From Glycine soja (Eukaryota > Streptophyta > Magnoliopsida > Fabales > Fabaceae), in contig NC_041016.1 of NCBI RefSeq assembly GCF_004193775.1, positions 10,875,395 through 10,939,394 of the forward strand: DNA of 64,000 nt, given 5' to 3'. Position numbers and translations under genes: made by a program. Shown here in pieces: positions 33,601 through 47,042 of this stretch (within the stretch, counting starts at the first letter, position 1; the number at the start of each line of letters is the position of its first letter). The notes beneath the pieces were generated by a model, which was not told the DNA's origin, made no database searches, and worked only from the letters and a program-made list of their open reading frames with translations.

Positions 33601-36600
33601 GCCAATTAATCATATAGTTTCCTCATGAATGTTACAAGTTGGAATTATCGTGGAATGACTAGTAAAGGGTTTAACACGCTTATGAAGGATACAATGAAGC
33701 AAAATAATTCTTCCTTTTTGATTCTCTTGGAAACTCAAACTAGTGGTGAGAAAGGAAGAAGCATAATTAGAAGAATTGGTCTTAAAGGTTGTTGTGTGGA
33801 GGAAGCTAGTGGACATTGGGGTGGAATCTGGTGCTTATGGGACACAAATAATTGGAGTGTGACTGTTAAAAGGAGCTAACCTCAATTCATTCATATGGAA
33901 GTGAGATGGCACAATCGGAGATCATGGTTCCTTAAGGCAATATATGGTGCTAGGCAATAAACCTTGTGGGATGATCTCACTAAGATTGGTACCACTGTAG
34001 TTGGAGAATGGGCCATTGTTGGTGACTTCAACAACACTTTGTCTACCAGGGAGAGTGCGGAAGGTGCTTCAAAAGGGGGGCATAGAGATATGGAAGTTTT
34101 TTTAGACTTTGTCCATGAATGTAGTCTTATTGATATAGGATTTTAAGGAGATTCTCTTACTTGGCGAAATAGAAGAAATGGGGTGAGACTTGACCATTGC
34201 TTAATTAATATGGAGTGGAGGTTGAGGTTCAAAGAGGCTACTTTGATCCACCAAATTTAGCTTAAATCTAACCATAGGCCATTTTGCTTGCGTCATGAGA
34301 CTTCATCTAAAAGGAATCAACACAGACAACTGTTAGGTTCAAAACGGCTTAGGTTATGCATGCTAAATTTGTTAACTTTGTGAGAGGCCACTGGATGAAA
34401 GAAAATGGGGCAGATTCGTAAAGTGATGCTATCACTGAACTAAGGATGTCAAACATTGGGACCAAGAGGTGTTTGGTTGCATATGGAGGAGAAAAACTAG
34501 TTTGAAACGTGAACTGGCAAGGGTGGATTCCACAAGTAGTGGCATGTTTGATTTGTAGGCAGCTTCAGAATATAAGAAGACTTGGATAGAATATGAACAA
34601 GTCTTGGCTGAAGAAGAACTTCATTGGTTTCAAAAGTCTAAAGCTAAATGGTTGTATATGGGGGACCACAATACCAAGTATTTTCATGGTATCACAACGA
34701 TCAGACGGAAGCGGAATAAACATGATATGTTGAAAGATGAGAATGGTAATTGGATCTTCGATACTCGAGCCGTTGAAAGTCTTGTCACCAATTTTTATAA
34801 GGACTTGTACTTGGACAATGGTATTGTTATTCCATATGTTCTTAATAATGCCTTCCCTCCTTTAGAAGAGAATTGGATCAATAAGCTTAGTAGAATGCCT
34901 ACAAATGAGGAAATCCATCAAACTATCAAGTTTATGGGGAGCCTCAAAGCACCAAAACTGGATGGGTTTCATGTTTTGTTCTTCGAACATCATTGGAGTG
35001 TAGTGGGGAGAGATGTCTACAATTTCACTAGAGCTTTTTTTTAGGATCCAACAAAAATTGCTGAAGTGAACCAAACTTTTTTAACTCTGATTCTGAAGAA
35101 ATGTGAGGTCAATTTTATTAAAGATTTCAGACCTCTTAGCTTTTGTAATGTTATTTATGAAGCTATGACTCGTCTTATCTCTCAACGCTTGAGACCAATG
35201 ATGGGGAAATTAGTGGGTCATTTCCAATCTAGCCTTACCCCAATTGTCAAAGTGGGGATAATATTGTGCTTGCTTAAGAGGTTTTTCATATTCCATGAGG
35301 AAAAAAGAAGGGAAAACTGGGTAGATGACGATTAAAATAGATTTAGAGAAGGCATATGATATATTAAAATGGGAATTTACCAGGGATACTTTGGTAGATA
35401 TTGGTCTACCTAATCATATGATGAATTTTATTTGGAGCTACTTTTCTACTACTTCAATGAATGTTTTTGGAATGGAGAAGAAGTTTTGGAGGAATTTTCC
35501 CTATGGAGAGGCATCCGATAAGGCGATCCCCTAACTTCTACCTCTTTGATTTGTGTATTTCTATAGCTACAGATCAAGGTATTTGGCGCCCTATTCGATT
35601 GAGCAGAAATGGTCCCCCTATTACTCATTTAGCCTTTGTGGATGATGTAATTCTTTCTGTGAAGGCTTCGCTTGACCAAGTTCGTTTAGTCAAGAATATT
35701 TTAAATTTATTTTGCAGGAGCACGGGACAAAAAATTAGTTTGGATAAGTCTCGGATGTTATTTTCAAATAATGTTGGAAGGCAAATGAAACAACATCTGA
35801 ATGAGGAGATAAAGATACCGTGGAGTGAGAACTTAGGCAAGTATCTTGGAGTTCAAATATTTCATAATAGACCCTCCCGTAATACTTTTTAATTTATAAT
35901 TGATAGAGTGCATCAGAGATTGAATGCTTTGAAGGCGAAGTCATTATCTTTTGCATGAAGAGTTACTCTCACTAAGTCGGTCCTACAAGCCTTACTAACT
36001 TATGTGATACAAATCAATCTTCTTCCTAAATCCATTTTGATGATGTTGATAAAGCATGCAGGAATTTTATTTGGGGACATAGCTCCACGGACAAAAAGAT
36101 GCATTCAGTTTCTTGGGATAAGATTTGTAATCCTAAAAAGCATGGAGGACTAGGACTGAGGAAAATGAGAGATGTTAATCAAGCCTTTATGATGAGAGTA
36201 AACTGGAGATTTTGTGCTCAAGATCTTCCAGTTTAGGCTCTTTTCATTCGTAGCAAGTATCGTTGTGGCTCTAATCCTCTTTCTGTGATTAATAAGTTAA
36301 GACAATGCAGTAATTTTTGGTGGGGTCTATATTCTTTTTGGGATACTTACTGTCAAAACATTATTTAGAGGGTGGGGGATGGAAAGTCAATAAAATTCTG
36401 GAATGATTAGTGGTTACCAGGCTGTGGAAGATTGGCAAATTTATCTGCTAGTATTACCCTTAAGTTTGAATTGCAAAAATCTGTAGTGGATTATATTAGT
36501 AGAGATGAGAGGAGGCAGATTGATTTAAATAAAGATTATCTTCCACTTACTATGCTACAAATGGTTACTATGCTACAAATGGTTACTAACATGACCATAA

Positions 36601-37045
36601 GGCTAGATATGAATCAAGATGAAATTATAGCTTGGAGGAAGTCGAGCGATGGAGTTTTCAATATGAAATTTGTTTATGAGGAGAATGGAGCTATGCATAC
36701 TCCGAATTCTGATTTGTTTTAGAGGATTAGCAAATGGAAGGTTCGTGAGAGACTGAAGGGTTTTTTTATGGAAGCTTAGCCGTGAATATATCCTTTAACA
36801 TCTCTTTTTTTTAAAAAATAAATTAAAAAGTATTTTTATTTAAAAATAAATAGAATTTAAAAAAATGACGAGATTTTTATAATTAAATAAATAAGGAGAA
36901 ATAACTTTATTAATTAAAATAATTATTTAAAAAAATAAAAAATATTTTATTTATTTATTTGATAGGAAATAAAATAGAATTATTGTTTATAAAATAATAA
37001 AAATAAAAAAAAATAGAGTAAATAATAGGCTAAGAATATCATAAT

Positions 37046-37053
37046 TATAAATA
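37046..37053 (+). promoter_or_regulatory. TATA box of the solo LTR
   Basis: TATAAATA followed by GAGACATATTAAG lies about 250 bp from the left end, the expected place for a retrotransposon U3 promoter on the plus strand. Confidence 0.5.
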
Positions 37054-37189
37054 GAGACATATTAAGTCAGCTTTCAGACTTTCTACGTTCTCTCTTTCTC
37101 TCAAATTCGTTTTCTTTTTTCCTCCTAAAATTCTTTCTTTTTTCAGCATACATTTAAATTTGTCTCAGTAAAACGATGATCCCGAATTT

Positions 37190-37665
37190 GTTAACCGTTG
37201 GATCACCGTGAAATTTGGAAACTAGGTTCGAAATTCATTTCTGCAGATCTCCACCGTTGGGATTTGTAAATTAACATCTGAGGTGAAAAAATTTCCCTCG
37301 CACTGAGCTTTCTCTTTTTTCCGTATACACCCAAACCAGTAAAAAAATGATCCCGGACTCCTTAACCATTGAATTGTCATGAAATTTGATAAGAAGATTT
37401 GAAACTCATTTTCTAACATACTCACCGTTGGAATTTGGGAAACAATGTCTGTGGTGAGAGAAATGTCCTTCACATTGTAGCTTTCTTTTTCCCGCATGCA
37501 CTCAGACTTGTTCCAATAAAACTAAGATAATGGACTCTTTAACTATTGGATCGTCGTCAAATTTAAACACCAAGTTCACAATTCACGTTCTCACACTTTC
37601 ACCGTTGGGATTTGCAAAGGAATATCAATAGAGAGGGAAATGTCCCTCGCATGGAGATAGTAAAA
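37190..37665. repeat. Tandem repeat in the LTR, about 2.7 units of roughly 180 bp
   Basis: Each unit has a CCGTTGGATC-type start, GTGAAATTTGG, GTTC-AAATTCA, CACCGTTGGGATTTG, and AATGTCCCTCGCAC with a following CTTTCT-TTTTCCC. Starts lie near 37190, 37365 and 37545. The copies have diverged strongly. Confidence 0.8.
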
Positions 37666-40319
37666 TGAAGGCTTCAATCCCTTCTCTTTCGCTCTAACGC
37701 TTGGAAACCCTAATAGAGCAACCAGAGGAAGAGCTTGAAGAATCTTAAACAACTGCTAGAGATGTCTCTATCACTACCAGAATACACACGTGAGCCCGCT
37801 TAGAGATAAGGGATGAGTTTATCACAATTGGGGTTAGAATATGTGTAGGGGTCCTTAAAGGAACAAATTGGGATTTATTTTGAGATGTTTATTATATTGC
37901 AATTCTTCCTATATGATTATTTGAAATTGTTTGATGGGTTTTACTCCCCATGTTGTGAGAAACATTTTTGTATAATTTGTTTATCTTTTGGATAAGATTA
38001 GCGTGATAAATAGTTATATTAGGATCATGAAATTATGATTAAAATTATGTATAAGTGATAAATTGAATATGTGATGAATTGTAGGATAACATGTTGCTTT
38101 TAGATTATAATATTATTATTGAGATTGAGTATAAATGCAAAGTTGAACATGTGTTAATTTGTGAGATACACGTAAACATGTGATGGTGGATTATGACATT
38201 ATGAGATGTTAAATTATGGACATGAGATTTGGTTGTGAATAAGTGTGTAGTTAACACTTGATGTGTCAATACTTGTGTTGTGAGGTCTGAATTATACAAT
38301 AACCCGACTAATGTTTACCTTGAGAAAAATGATTATGAGCAGTGTTAAAGGGAAAGTGTAGGATTCCTAGTTAGGAACCTAAAGTTTTAAATTATAACGC
38401 AATGTGTTAAACATGTTTGAAACACGAGCGTGAGGTCGTGAGTATTGTATAATTCATGAACAGTGTCTGCATGCAAAAATTATTTTAGGGGTAGGACCTG
38501 AATCAGGAAGATGAGACCTTAATGGATTCTTCAAAATCTAGGCATTGGGGATAAAGCCACCCGGTTTGAGTGCTCCTTTAAGCCTATGTTAATTCCATAT
38601 GATTGGAATATTCCCGCAAAACAGAGTGACCCTTACTAGTCACCTTATGATTATACTTAGTGAGAGTGACCTGACGTACCCATTGTGTAGTGTGTCTTGT
38701 TATGTACTCTTAAGCGCCCCAATGTGGTTTTTTACTGACATGGTACCACATTGCATATAAGCTTGAGTCTTAGTATAATTGTTGCATAACGCTTGTTAAT
38801 TGTTTATTATGAAATTGATGAGTGTTATTACGTCTTGACCCGAATGTGTGATTCATGTATAATGTGATTGGTGATTGAAAAATGAATTTTAAATGATAAA
38901 GTGGTGAAGTGACGTGGATTGTATTAAGTTGAGTTATGTTATGAATACTTTCATAATTTATTTTGATTACATCTTTGTTTATTTGTATTTTTTTTAGAAA
39001 TGTGATAACTCACTCCCTGTATGTTATTTGTGTTTAGATCATGTGATGATCTTGAACCTTGTGTTCGTGGGAGCATATAACTAGGTGGATGACTTTAAAG
39101 AACCTCATGTTAGAGGGTGCTAGAACACAATACTCTGATAGGATGTGGCATTGAGGCATATGTTTCTATATTAATTACATGAAGTCTTGGATGACCTTGT
39201 TTTGAGTCAAAATGATTTTATTATTTATTTGGACACATTCTATTATAATGTTAGAAAAGTGAACATGCGCCTTTTACCCTTTTGAAATGTTTTTATTTAA
39301 ATGTGTTTTAAAAAAAATTTAATTGATTCCGTATTCTTATTCCTTTTATTATTAGTACATATATGTGTAGGGTAGAGGGTGTCACAACAAATTTTAGAAG
39401 AATGCAATTTGAAATGAGTCATTCGAATTTGTGTCCTAGCTGTGTTGAGTTGGAGGAAACTTTATTTCGTTTATTTAGAGATTGCTCGGATTCTAAACTG
39501 GTTTGGCAATTTTTCATTAGAATTGATGCAAGGGGGAATTCTATTCAACTACAGATTGGCTTTCGTGGTTGAGTAATAATCTTCTTATTGATAGGGATAC
39601 ATATGGAGTTAGCTAGAATCTTTTATTTGGAATCATGCTTAATACTCTTTGGTGGAAGATGAATACGTTTATATTCCAAGGGGAGAAGTGGACTACAAAA
39701 GTGGTGATTAAGAAGGCTTGTAAGTGGCTCATTCTTATAAAGACGGCTTGTTGAGGTTTGAATCATTTGCCAAATCTGGACATATGAGTTCAAATAGGTT
39801 GAATATCATATGGGAGTTTCCTGCTGTTGATGAAGTGGTGCTTAACTGTGATGGTTAAGTTATTGATAATGGTAGAATGTTGGCTTATGGAGGAGCTATT
39901 CGTGACCACACAAGTTTTTTCATTTGTAAATTCATTTCGAATTTGAAAGGAAGCTCAATTTTAGTAGCAAAGTTGAAGGCTATATTGTTAAGGCTGCAAT
40001 TGACTAGGTCAAGACGGTTCAGGAAAATAAGAGTGGATTCTAATTCTCAACTTGCAATGCAGTTGCTTTCAAGAGGAGTTTGCATGACACACTTGTGCTA
40101 TAATATTGTTCAATGATATTCATGCTCACGATGGCAATAGTACTTGGGAGCATGTTCTCCGTGAAGCAAATCAAGTTGCAGGTAAGTCAGCTAAACATGC
40201 TTTGACAATGACCAATAAATTTCATGTTTATAATTTTGTTCCTGATTTTGTACGGTAAACTTAGAGCTGATTTAGCTCAGGTTTCTTTCCCTATAGGCTT
40301 TTAGTCTCAATAAGATGTC

Positions 40320-40506
40320 ACAAGGACACACACTTAGGGTAGTAAATATTTATTAGGGATATCTATGAGAGTTTAATTTATATTTTTAAGTTATAATCTA
40401 GAGGTTAATATTCAAATTAAAATATTTTATTTTTATTACTGTAATAAATATGCACTTAAAATGAAAAAAATACTATAGGATAATAAATACTTAGTATTTA
40501 TTATGG

Positions 40507-40537
<31 letters not shown>

Positions 40538-40925
40538 GATTGGATATCCTTTTTAAATGATAATTCAGAGGTTATATTTTCAAATTGCAATCTTTTAAAA
40601 TATGTTATATAAATTCTTCATAGAAATGTTAAAAAAAATTGACTCCTAAAAATAAATTCTTTTTTTTTTCACCGTGCGCATATAAATAAACTCAACAAGG
40701 GAAACAAATTATATATTTGCTCAAATCTATATCTATCAAGATATATATTACGATTATTACATACAATTTGAAATAAATTAAAAAAAAATAATTATTAAGG
40801 ATAGTCAACATTTATTATAGGTATGTATAACGGTTGAATTTCTGTTTTTAGTATTAATTCAAAAATTAAGTATTTTACTTTTGGTAGAGTGAGATAAATA
40901 AACAAAAACGAACTTAAAAAAACAA
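40320..40925. repeat. Three degenerate repeats around a TA microsatellite
   Basis: Segments starting near 40338 (AGGGTAGTAAATATTTATTA), 40478 (AGGATAATAAATACTTAGTA) and 40799 (AGGATAGTCAACATTTATTA) share a start followed by a GATAATTCAGAGGTTA-like word. Spacing is unequal. They may be fragments of one older element. Confidence 0.5.
40507..40534. repeat. (TA)n microsatellite
   Basis: About 14 uninterrupted AT units. Confidence 0.95.
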
Positions 40926-41762
40926 AATAAAGGACTCAAAAATGCAATTCTCATGGCATCAGCCAAAACCCAAAATCAAGTCCTTCGACTCTGTTGGAGG
41001 CTGCTCCAACTCAGCACATGTTATGTTACTACAAATTAAATTTGGTCTCATCTTTGCTAAGAAATCTCAGTGCAAAAAGTTCCTTCTCGAAAGAATGCTT
41101 CAGCTCAACCTTCCAGTTCCAGGCTTAAAATGTTTAGTTTATTTCATTTATATTACTGAGAATAATTATATACGAAAAAACCATTTTTTTTTAATTAAGA
41201 GTATACAAAGACATTACATGATGATACTTAGCAAAATTTTTACCCAAACTGGGTGGTAAATAATGTGAACATAAAATATATAGATATATTGATATATATG
41301 GTGATTCAAAAGGTCAATAAAAAGCATGATTACTATGATTATAGTATATTAATTAAAAGTTGTTAAACATTTTAAATTAGCTAAATCTTACACGTGATTT
41401 GCCCTCGTCAATACAACGTCAAATCCGCCCAATAAACAGGAGTACTCAAAACAAATAAAGTGGATTTGACATTAACATCGAAAGAACTTTGAATCATCGT
41501 ATGAATGTCATTACTGCTCGAGCAAACGGCTTACATGACACCGATCATAGTTTTTATCATGATGTGATTGATGTTATTTAGATTAATCGTTGTCCTCACC
41601 TCTTTTTCATTTATATATAAGGCATCCTTTATAGTAAAAATAAACAACTAATTAATTCCGCAACTGTGACCTGCTTGTCTCAATTTCATAAGCATCTCAT
41701 TTTGAGATGGATAAAGGAGGAAAGAGAAAGATATAAAGAAAAAATTTATAATAAAATGAGAA

Positions 41763-41766
<4 letters not shown>

Positions 41767-41798
<32 letters not shown>
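41767..41798. repeat. (TA)n microsatellite
   Basis: About 15 AT units. Confidence 0.95.
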
Positions 41799-41801
<3 letters not shown>

Positions 41802-42059
41802 AAGTGATATAATAAAAAGGTCAAATAAAAATAAAATAAAAAAGTAAATATATATTTATAACAATCCATGCCAATAATTACTTGTAACTAATCTTTTCAT
41901 AATAAGTTTGAAACTGAGTTAGTGTTTTTGTTTTAATATTTAAAATTAAAGTCTATATATACTACTTTGAATCATGTTAGTGAACTTCAAACTTAAGATT
42001 CCTCATACCAATAAATTAATTGAATATACTGATTTAATTTATAGCAAACTACTGATAAA

Positions 42060-42062
<3 letters not shown>

Positions 42063-42115
<53 letters not shown>
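42063..42115. repeat. (TA)n microsatellite, the longest in the window
   Basis: About 26 uninterrupted AT units. Confidence 0.95.
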
Positions 42116-42117
<2 letters not shown>

Positions 42118-45100
42118 GTTTTTATTAATTCATTGAATATATATGATTAAAATAACTTGCATATAATTAAGCAGAATTTTTTCTGCAGAATAATATATAT
42201 ATCATTTTTGAACTCTTCTTTTTTAAATATTTATCAAGGAAAATGTCAGGTTGAGAAAGATTTCACCTTAAGCCAATGATGCAAATCAACACAATTATGA
42301 TTCATATTCGAGGATACTATTTTTCTGTTTCTCATGAATATATTTGACCAATATATTCAAACTATGTGATGTTTCATGCGCAAATCATACTAGGGTTGAT
42401 ATCTATAGACGAAAGAAGTTAACTCATTCATCAAAAGACTAAAGGGTATTATTACCAAACATTTCAAAAAAAAAAAAGAGCACAGAATCATTAAGCTTTA
42501 TGTGGGTTATCGATTGATGACTCCCGTTTCCTTCTTCAAAATCATGAACTACAGTTACTCCCACAAGCTAAGTTGCATCCTTATTCCTTCAAATCCATAA
42601 TGAATGACTCTTACCCGTCAATCAACTAGAAGAGGAAAAGCCCGTGTGTGCAATTAAAAGCATTAAATAGACTGTTGTTTTTCTCTACCTATTGAAGTGA
42701 CTTCATTTGTAAGGGGGGGTAAGAATGGATTTCACTAAAGTTTATGGATTTGACAAGACTAAAGCCAATAACTTAGCTTGAGCAAAATAAAAGTTGTCTC
42801 CATTATGAAGAAGATATGTGGCTTGAAGGTGTTGAGGCCAAAATGTCACATTTTAGAGAAGAGAAACCTCCACTATATAGGTCGACACATATCTTTTGCT
42901 AATTATAACATGCATGACATTAACATGCACATGACCTGTTTATTCAAGTATTTGTACGTATATATATTGCATGAACAGTCTTTTTTTAAATATCAAATCA
43001 TGTAAAAGTTTCAATTTCAATGAATAAGCTCACGTTTGGTATAAAAATGTATTTTGTGTGAATACAATCAAATGGACGAATGGTAGATAAAATGCTTTTA
43101 ACCTGCACAATGAACTTAATTTGATGTTGGCTTGGTAATTAGTTACAGCTTGCAGGATAAACATCATATATGTTATATAACTTGTATGTAATTTCAGGTC
43201 AGTACTAAGTAATTTGAAGGTTTGAGTTCGTTGGAATAGCTATTGGATACACGTGTTTTATTTTTTAAGAATAAATTATATTATAGTCTGCTAGGTGAGA
43301 GAGAATATGTGAGCTTAAAATTGTTTACCGATAACATATTGTTGTAATATAACTTAGGTACCATTGGTTCCAAGTAATGATTATATAAAAATCTCTTTTT
43401 GGTTGTTAAAAAAAATGAACTTAATTTGAAAAACTCTCATCTAAAATTCATTATTGTAAATGATTTTGGAAATCCGTTTGTGTTCCTTTTGTATATAATA
43501 CATATCTCTTTGCTTATTTTAAAAAAACGATGATCAATCAACGGCCGATACTGCTATTCTTTTGAACAGAAATATCACAATGAATACCATAAAATTTCTC
43601 CCGTATATATCGTTAAAGCTAAGCGCGCACACACAATATATGAACAAGAAAATTATATATAAGAAATTGAACAGGAAAATGTCAAACTACATTGTGTCAA
43701 TACGCTCCTCGCTATCATATTTAATTTATTACCCTTAAAACTGAAGTTCGTTGCAATAATTGAAAGGAATATCTGATCACTAATATTAATGTCCGAGAGA
43801 GGGATTTAAATTAGACCCCACCTCCTAAAACCCGTGGTATATCATGAGGCCCATGGACTTATCAATGACCTCATCAATTACAGAAATTTTTCTTCAACTA
43901 CAAAATGAATATCCCCATCGGACTCTCCCATAAATAAAAAAGAAAGGATATATAAACTTATGAAAATAAAAATCTAACAATATCCATTTAAATCCCTAAA
44001 CAATAAAAAAAAGAGTGATTAGATGGACCAAAATCATATTAGTTATATCCCCATATCTATAAAGATCATGGCTTAACTAACTTTATTGTCTTGAAATCTA
44101 TACCAAGATAAAATCATGATTTTACCTTGTTATACATAAAAATCATTTTATTTTCTAACTTTACTTATCTCAATAAAGGATACAACTTTTCATATTTAGC
44201 CAAGATAGTACTTTTCCTATTTTAATATGACATATCAATGTATATAAAGGGACACACACGTTAAAGGGACACACGCCATGGATTTCTATTGCAATAAAAT
44301 GCCTTTGTGGGAATTTCTATTGCAACAAAGCTTCGAGCATTTAGGCTCCCATGGATTTCCCAAATGAGTAAGCTTGCTAAGGATCTTGAGATTTAAATGG
44401 TGACCACAACATGCCCAGTTACAAAGCTAGTGTGGTACAAGGGAGCAACTCCCAAAAATATGTAGATATATGTTTGTTTGGGTCTTTGACTATTGGTGTC
44501 CAACTAGTTGGGTCAACGCTAACTTGATGAAGTCCAATGTATACTTTCATTATCTCAAAGAATGTATGCAAGCATGAGTTACAAGATTTATTCTTAGAGA
44601 TGATAGATGGATACATTTTAATTTGAAATGGAAGTCTTTATGTGAAATTCAAAGATGAATCACAATTTCCATCATGGATCATTGTTCATGTATAATTCAA
44701 AGATAGACTATGATTCATTATTCTCTTCACATGATCACATACTCGATAAAACCATAACCAAAACACACTTGTGGTTATAAAAGATAATCATTCTTCAAAA
44801 TAGTGTAATAATATGTTGGGTTATTGTAATTACTAAACTTTTTAGAAATTTAATTTTTAGTTTAAACATAAGTTTGATTGATCAAGATTTTTTAACTTTT
44901 TTATATTAAGGTTTTTTGGTAACTAAACTTTTATTTGATCAATTAAGGTTTCTAAATTTTTTAAAATTTTAGTTTTTAATCCGTAAATAAAAGTTAGAAT
45001 CTATTATTTTTATTTATTTGATAAGATTTTAGAAACTAAAAATTGATTTTTTTTTAAGTTTAGGAACTAAAAATCAAATTTAAAAAATAAGAAATAAATT

Positions 45101-46299
45101 AAAAACTTAGTTAATCCTGTTATGTTAACAGTAATATTATCAAACACCTTATTAACATGTGTTATTTCTCTATTTCTGTTATATTATATCATTTATTATA
45201 TTTATATTTTTCTCTATTTCTCTTTCTAAGTTTCAATTAAGACTTTGGTTTAAATTCCCCTCAAAATATTATCTAACATCCCACCTTATGTATACTTTGG
45301 ATAAAGAATCATACCATATTTTGATATCTGAAAAGATTACGACTTAAACCCCTTACTTTTATTATCCTAAAATCCTTGAAAGATATGAATCATGATTTAA
45401 CCCTCATAAGAATAAAATCTTCCTACTTTAGTCACTTTTTTTTTATATGATCGGCAACTTTCTCTATTTATATGAGATATTATTTCCCTATTTTATCATG
45501 GCATATTACTATATAAAGGACACAATATATCCTTATACACTTGCGTGTGAAATCCCTTTGCTAATTTAAGCATTGGCGTGTTTTTGTAGGTATTGTTCAC
45601 CATTCACAACCACTGAGAAACAACGACAAGATAGGAACAAGAGCATAAAATAGTCTGAGATCTAACACAACACAATTCCAACAAGATCATAAATGGATCA
45701 CTTGTTGAGGAGCCACTTTCCTCTATAAACAGATTTTCAGCCACTTGTATATATGCATTTCTACGAACTATACATATTACACTTCCTAAAGCAAATATTA
45801 AGTATCAAAGTGCCCTTGGACAGGACCTTACTCTCACTCCACCACAACACTTAGAGTCCCCACTAACACCAATTGTCGCGAAATGATTGCGTAGAAAAAT
45901 ATGTAAAGCACTGAAAGAATATTATCCATTCGTCATTCTTAATTAATTAACACTACAAAGCTCCATGTCCTGCACAATACATACTAAATTTCAACACTTC
46001 TACGTTATTTATATACTCTTTTAAAATATATGCCTTGCTTAATCATGCTCGTAGAAAAGAGTTTATCGTGAGTAATAAAATTTACTTTGATAATCTCCAG
46101 ATTTTGACAGAATTTAATTTTTGATTGTTGGTTAGGAAATGATTAATTCTTGATTTTATTTAATAGCCAAATAAATTTTTAATGTACTAAAAATGAATTT
46201 ATGCCTAACTATGGACCAATAAAATTTGACTAATAAGGTTTATCATATAATTAAAGAACTAATAATTAATGCATACATATATATACACTAATATGTTTG

Positions 46300-46536
46300 C
46301 AATACTAAAAAAATATTCTTTTACCACACACAGTTTCCAAAAACTATCTTAATAAATAACGCAGCGACAATTTTATAAATAATAAAATATATACGACGAT
46401 GGTTTTATAAAAATCATCTTAAAAAATAATTGTTCAAAGACAATTTTATTAAAATTGTATTTAAAATTAGTGTTATTATCGCATTAGCTTTAAAGATAAT
46501 TCAAAATTGTCGTTGAATTTATTTTTTTTAGTAGTG
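46300..46536. mobile_element. CACTA-type MITE, 237 bp
   Basis: The left end is CAATACTAAAAAAATATT and the right end in reverse complement CACTACTAAAAAAAATAA. The flanks are TTG at 46297-46299 and TTG at 46537-46539, the 3-bp duplication typical of CACTA elements. Internally, short inverted words recur (GACAATTTTAT, AAAATTGTC). There is no coding capacity, so it would need transposase from elsewhere. Confidence 0.65.
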
Positions 46537-46539
46537 TTG

Positions 46540-46994
46540 ATTTTTTATTATTATTTTCAGGTAAATTAAACTATCCACTACTATGCTATTATGAATACTC
46601 ATTTGCTAAAAGTTCTTAATTAGAAAGCACTGCACAAACTTCAGCTGAAGAAACTAGCATTGCAATTATTTAGCTCAAAAGGGTAAACACACACAAAAAG
46701 GCTCAAAGAACAGGTACAATTTACCCATATTAATTTGTAAAGTGTAGGACTTTTAGATAAGTTTTGGATTTTGGTGTAGATACTTAGATAGTGTATGGTC
46801 AAGGAAAATTGAACTCTTCCACTTTGAATATATTCACAAAATATACATGCACACAAAATCATAAAATTACGGAAGATATATGTATCATTGTAGGCTTTTT
46901 ACCTAGTTTACGAATATATTATTTATATACTACGTACCTAATCTCTAACATCATATATCCTCGGTCAAGTTGTCAATGAGCCAAGGCTTTTTAG

Positions 46995-47042
<48 letters not shown>

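Larger units (their letters stand above)
36795..39386 (+). mobile_element. Apparent solo LTR (Ty3/gypsy-like) inserted in the LINE, about 2.6 kb
   Basis: LINE coding sequence stops at about 36790 and resumes at about 39387, so this segment is an insertion. It ends AGAGGGTGTCACA, a typical 3' end of legume gypsy LTRs that begin TGTGACACC. Its left end (TTTAACATCTCT) matches that start only imperfectly. It carries a TATA box at 37046, a tandem-repeat block and no open reading frame of note, all consistent with a single LTR in plus orientation. A target-site duplication is not clear: TAACA at 36796-36800 and CAACA at 39385-39389 differ by one base and would require slightly different ends. Confidence 0.6.
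33625..40258 (+). pseudogene. LINE ORF2 remnant: endonuclease, reverse transcriptase, zinc knuckle, RNase H
   Basis: The endonuclease starts MNVTSWNYRGM (33625) and continues with LILLETQT, GGIWCLWD and WAIVGDFNNTL, but stops at 33877-33879 and again near 34144. The reverse transcriptase follows from about 34600: FQKSKAKWLYMGDHNTKYFH, DFRPLSFCNVIYE, IDLEKAYD and THLAFVDDVILS (FVDD in place of FADD). Frames change near 35050, 35330 and 35480. Sequence continues to about 36780, and after the inserted LTR resumes at about 39387 with TNFRRMQFEMSHSNLCPSCVELEE, whose final cysteines belong to the C-terminal zinc knuckle. It ends in an RNase H-like domain (GGAIRDHTSFF, RVDSNSQLAM). More than ten lesions make it non-functional. 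Confidence 0.88.
32690..40300 (+). mobile_element. L1-type LINE (non-LTR retrotransposon), decayed and split by an LTR
   Basis: Plus-strand remnants run in the order of a plant L1 LINE: ORF1 C-terminal part, endonuclease, reverse transcriptase, zinc knuckle and RNase H. All carry many stops and frame changes. The 36795-39386 segment interrupts ORF2 just before the zinc-knuckle region. The 3' end is near 40260-40300, without a clear poly-A tail, and the 5' end is ill-defined. No target-site duplication was found, so the ends are approximate. Confidence 0.85.
40926..46296. other. AT-rich intergenic region, no gene recognised
   Basis: Over 5 kb without a frame that resembles a known protein. 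The open frame 40942-41259 (105 codons) has no family motif. At 44830-45100 there is a MITE-like inverted pattern (AATTTAATTTTTAGTTTA paired with AACTAAAAATCAAATTT), too AT-rich to assign. TA microsatellites are listed separately. Confidence 0.55.

Noticed and set aside
40942..41259. 105-codon plus-strand frame as a gene
   Set aside because: No family motif, no splice or promoter signals, and composition like the surroundings.
44830..45100. MITE with TTTTTAGTTT-type arms
   Set aside because: Pairing is mostly A and T runs; no ends or duplication could be defined.
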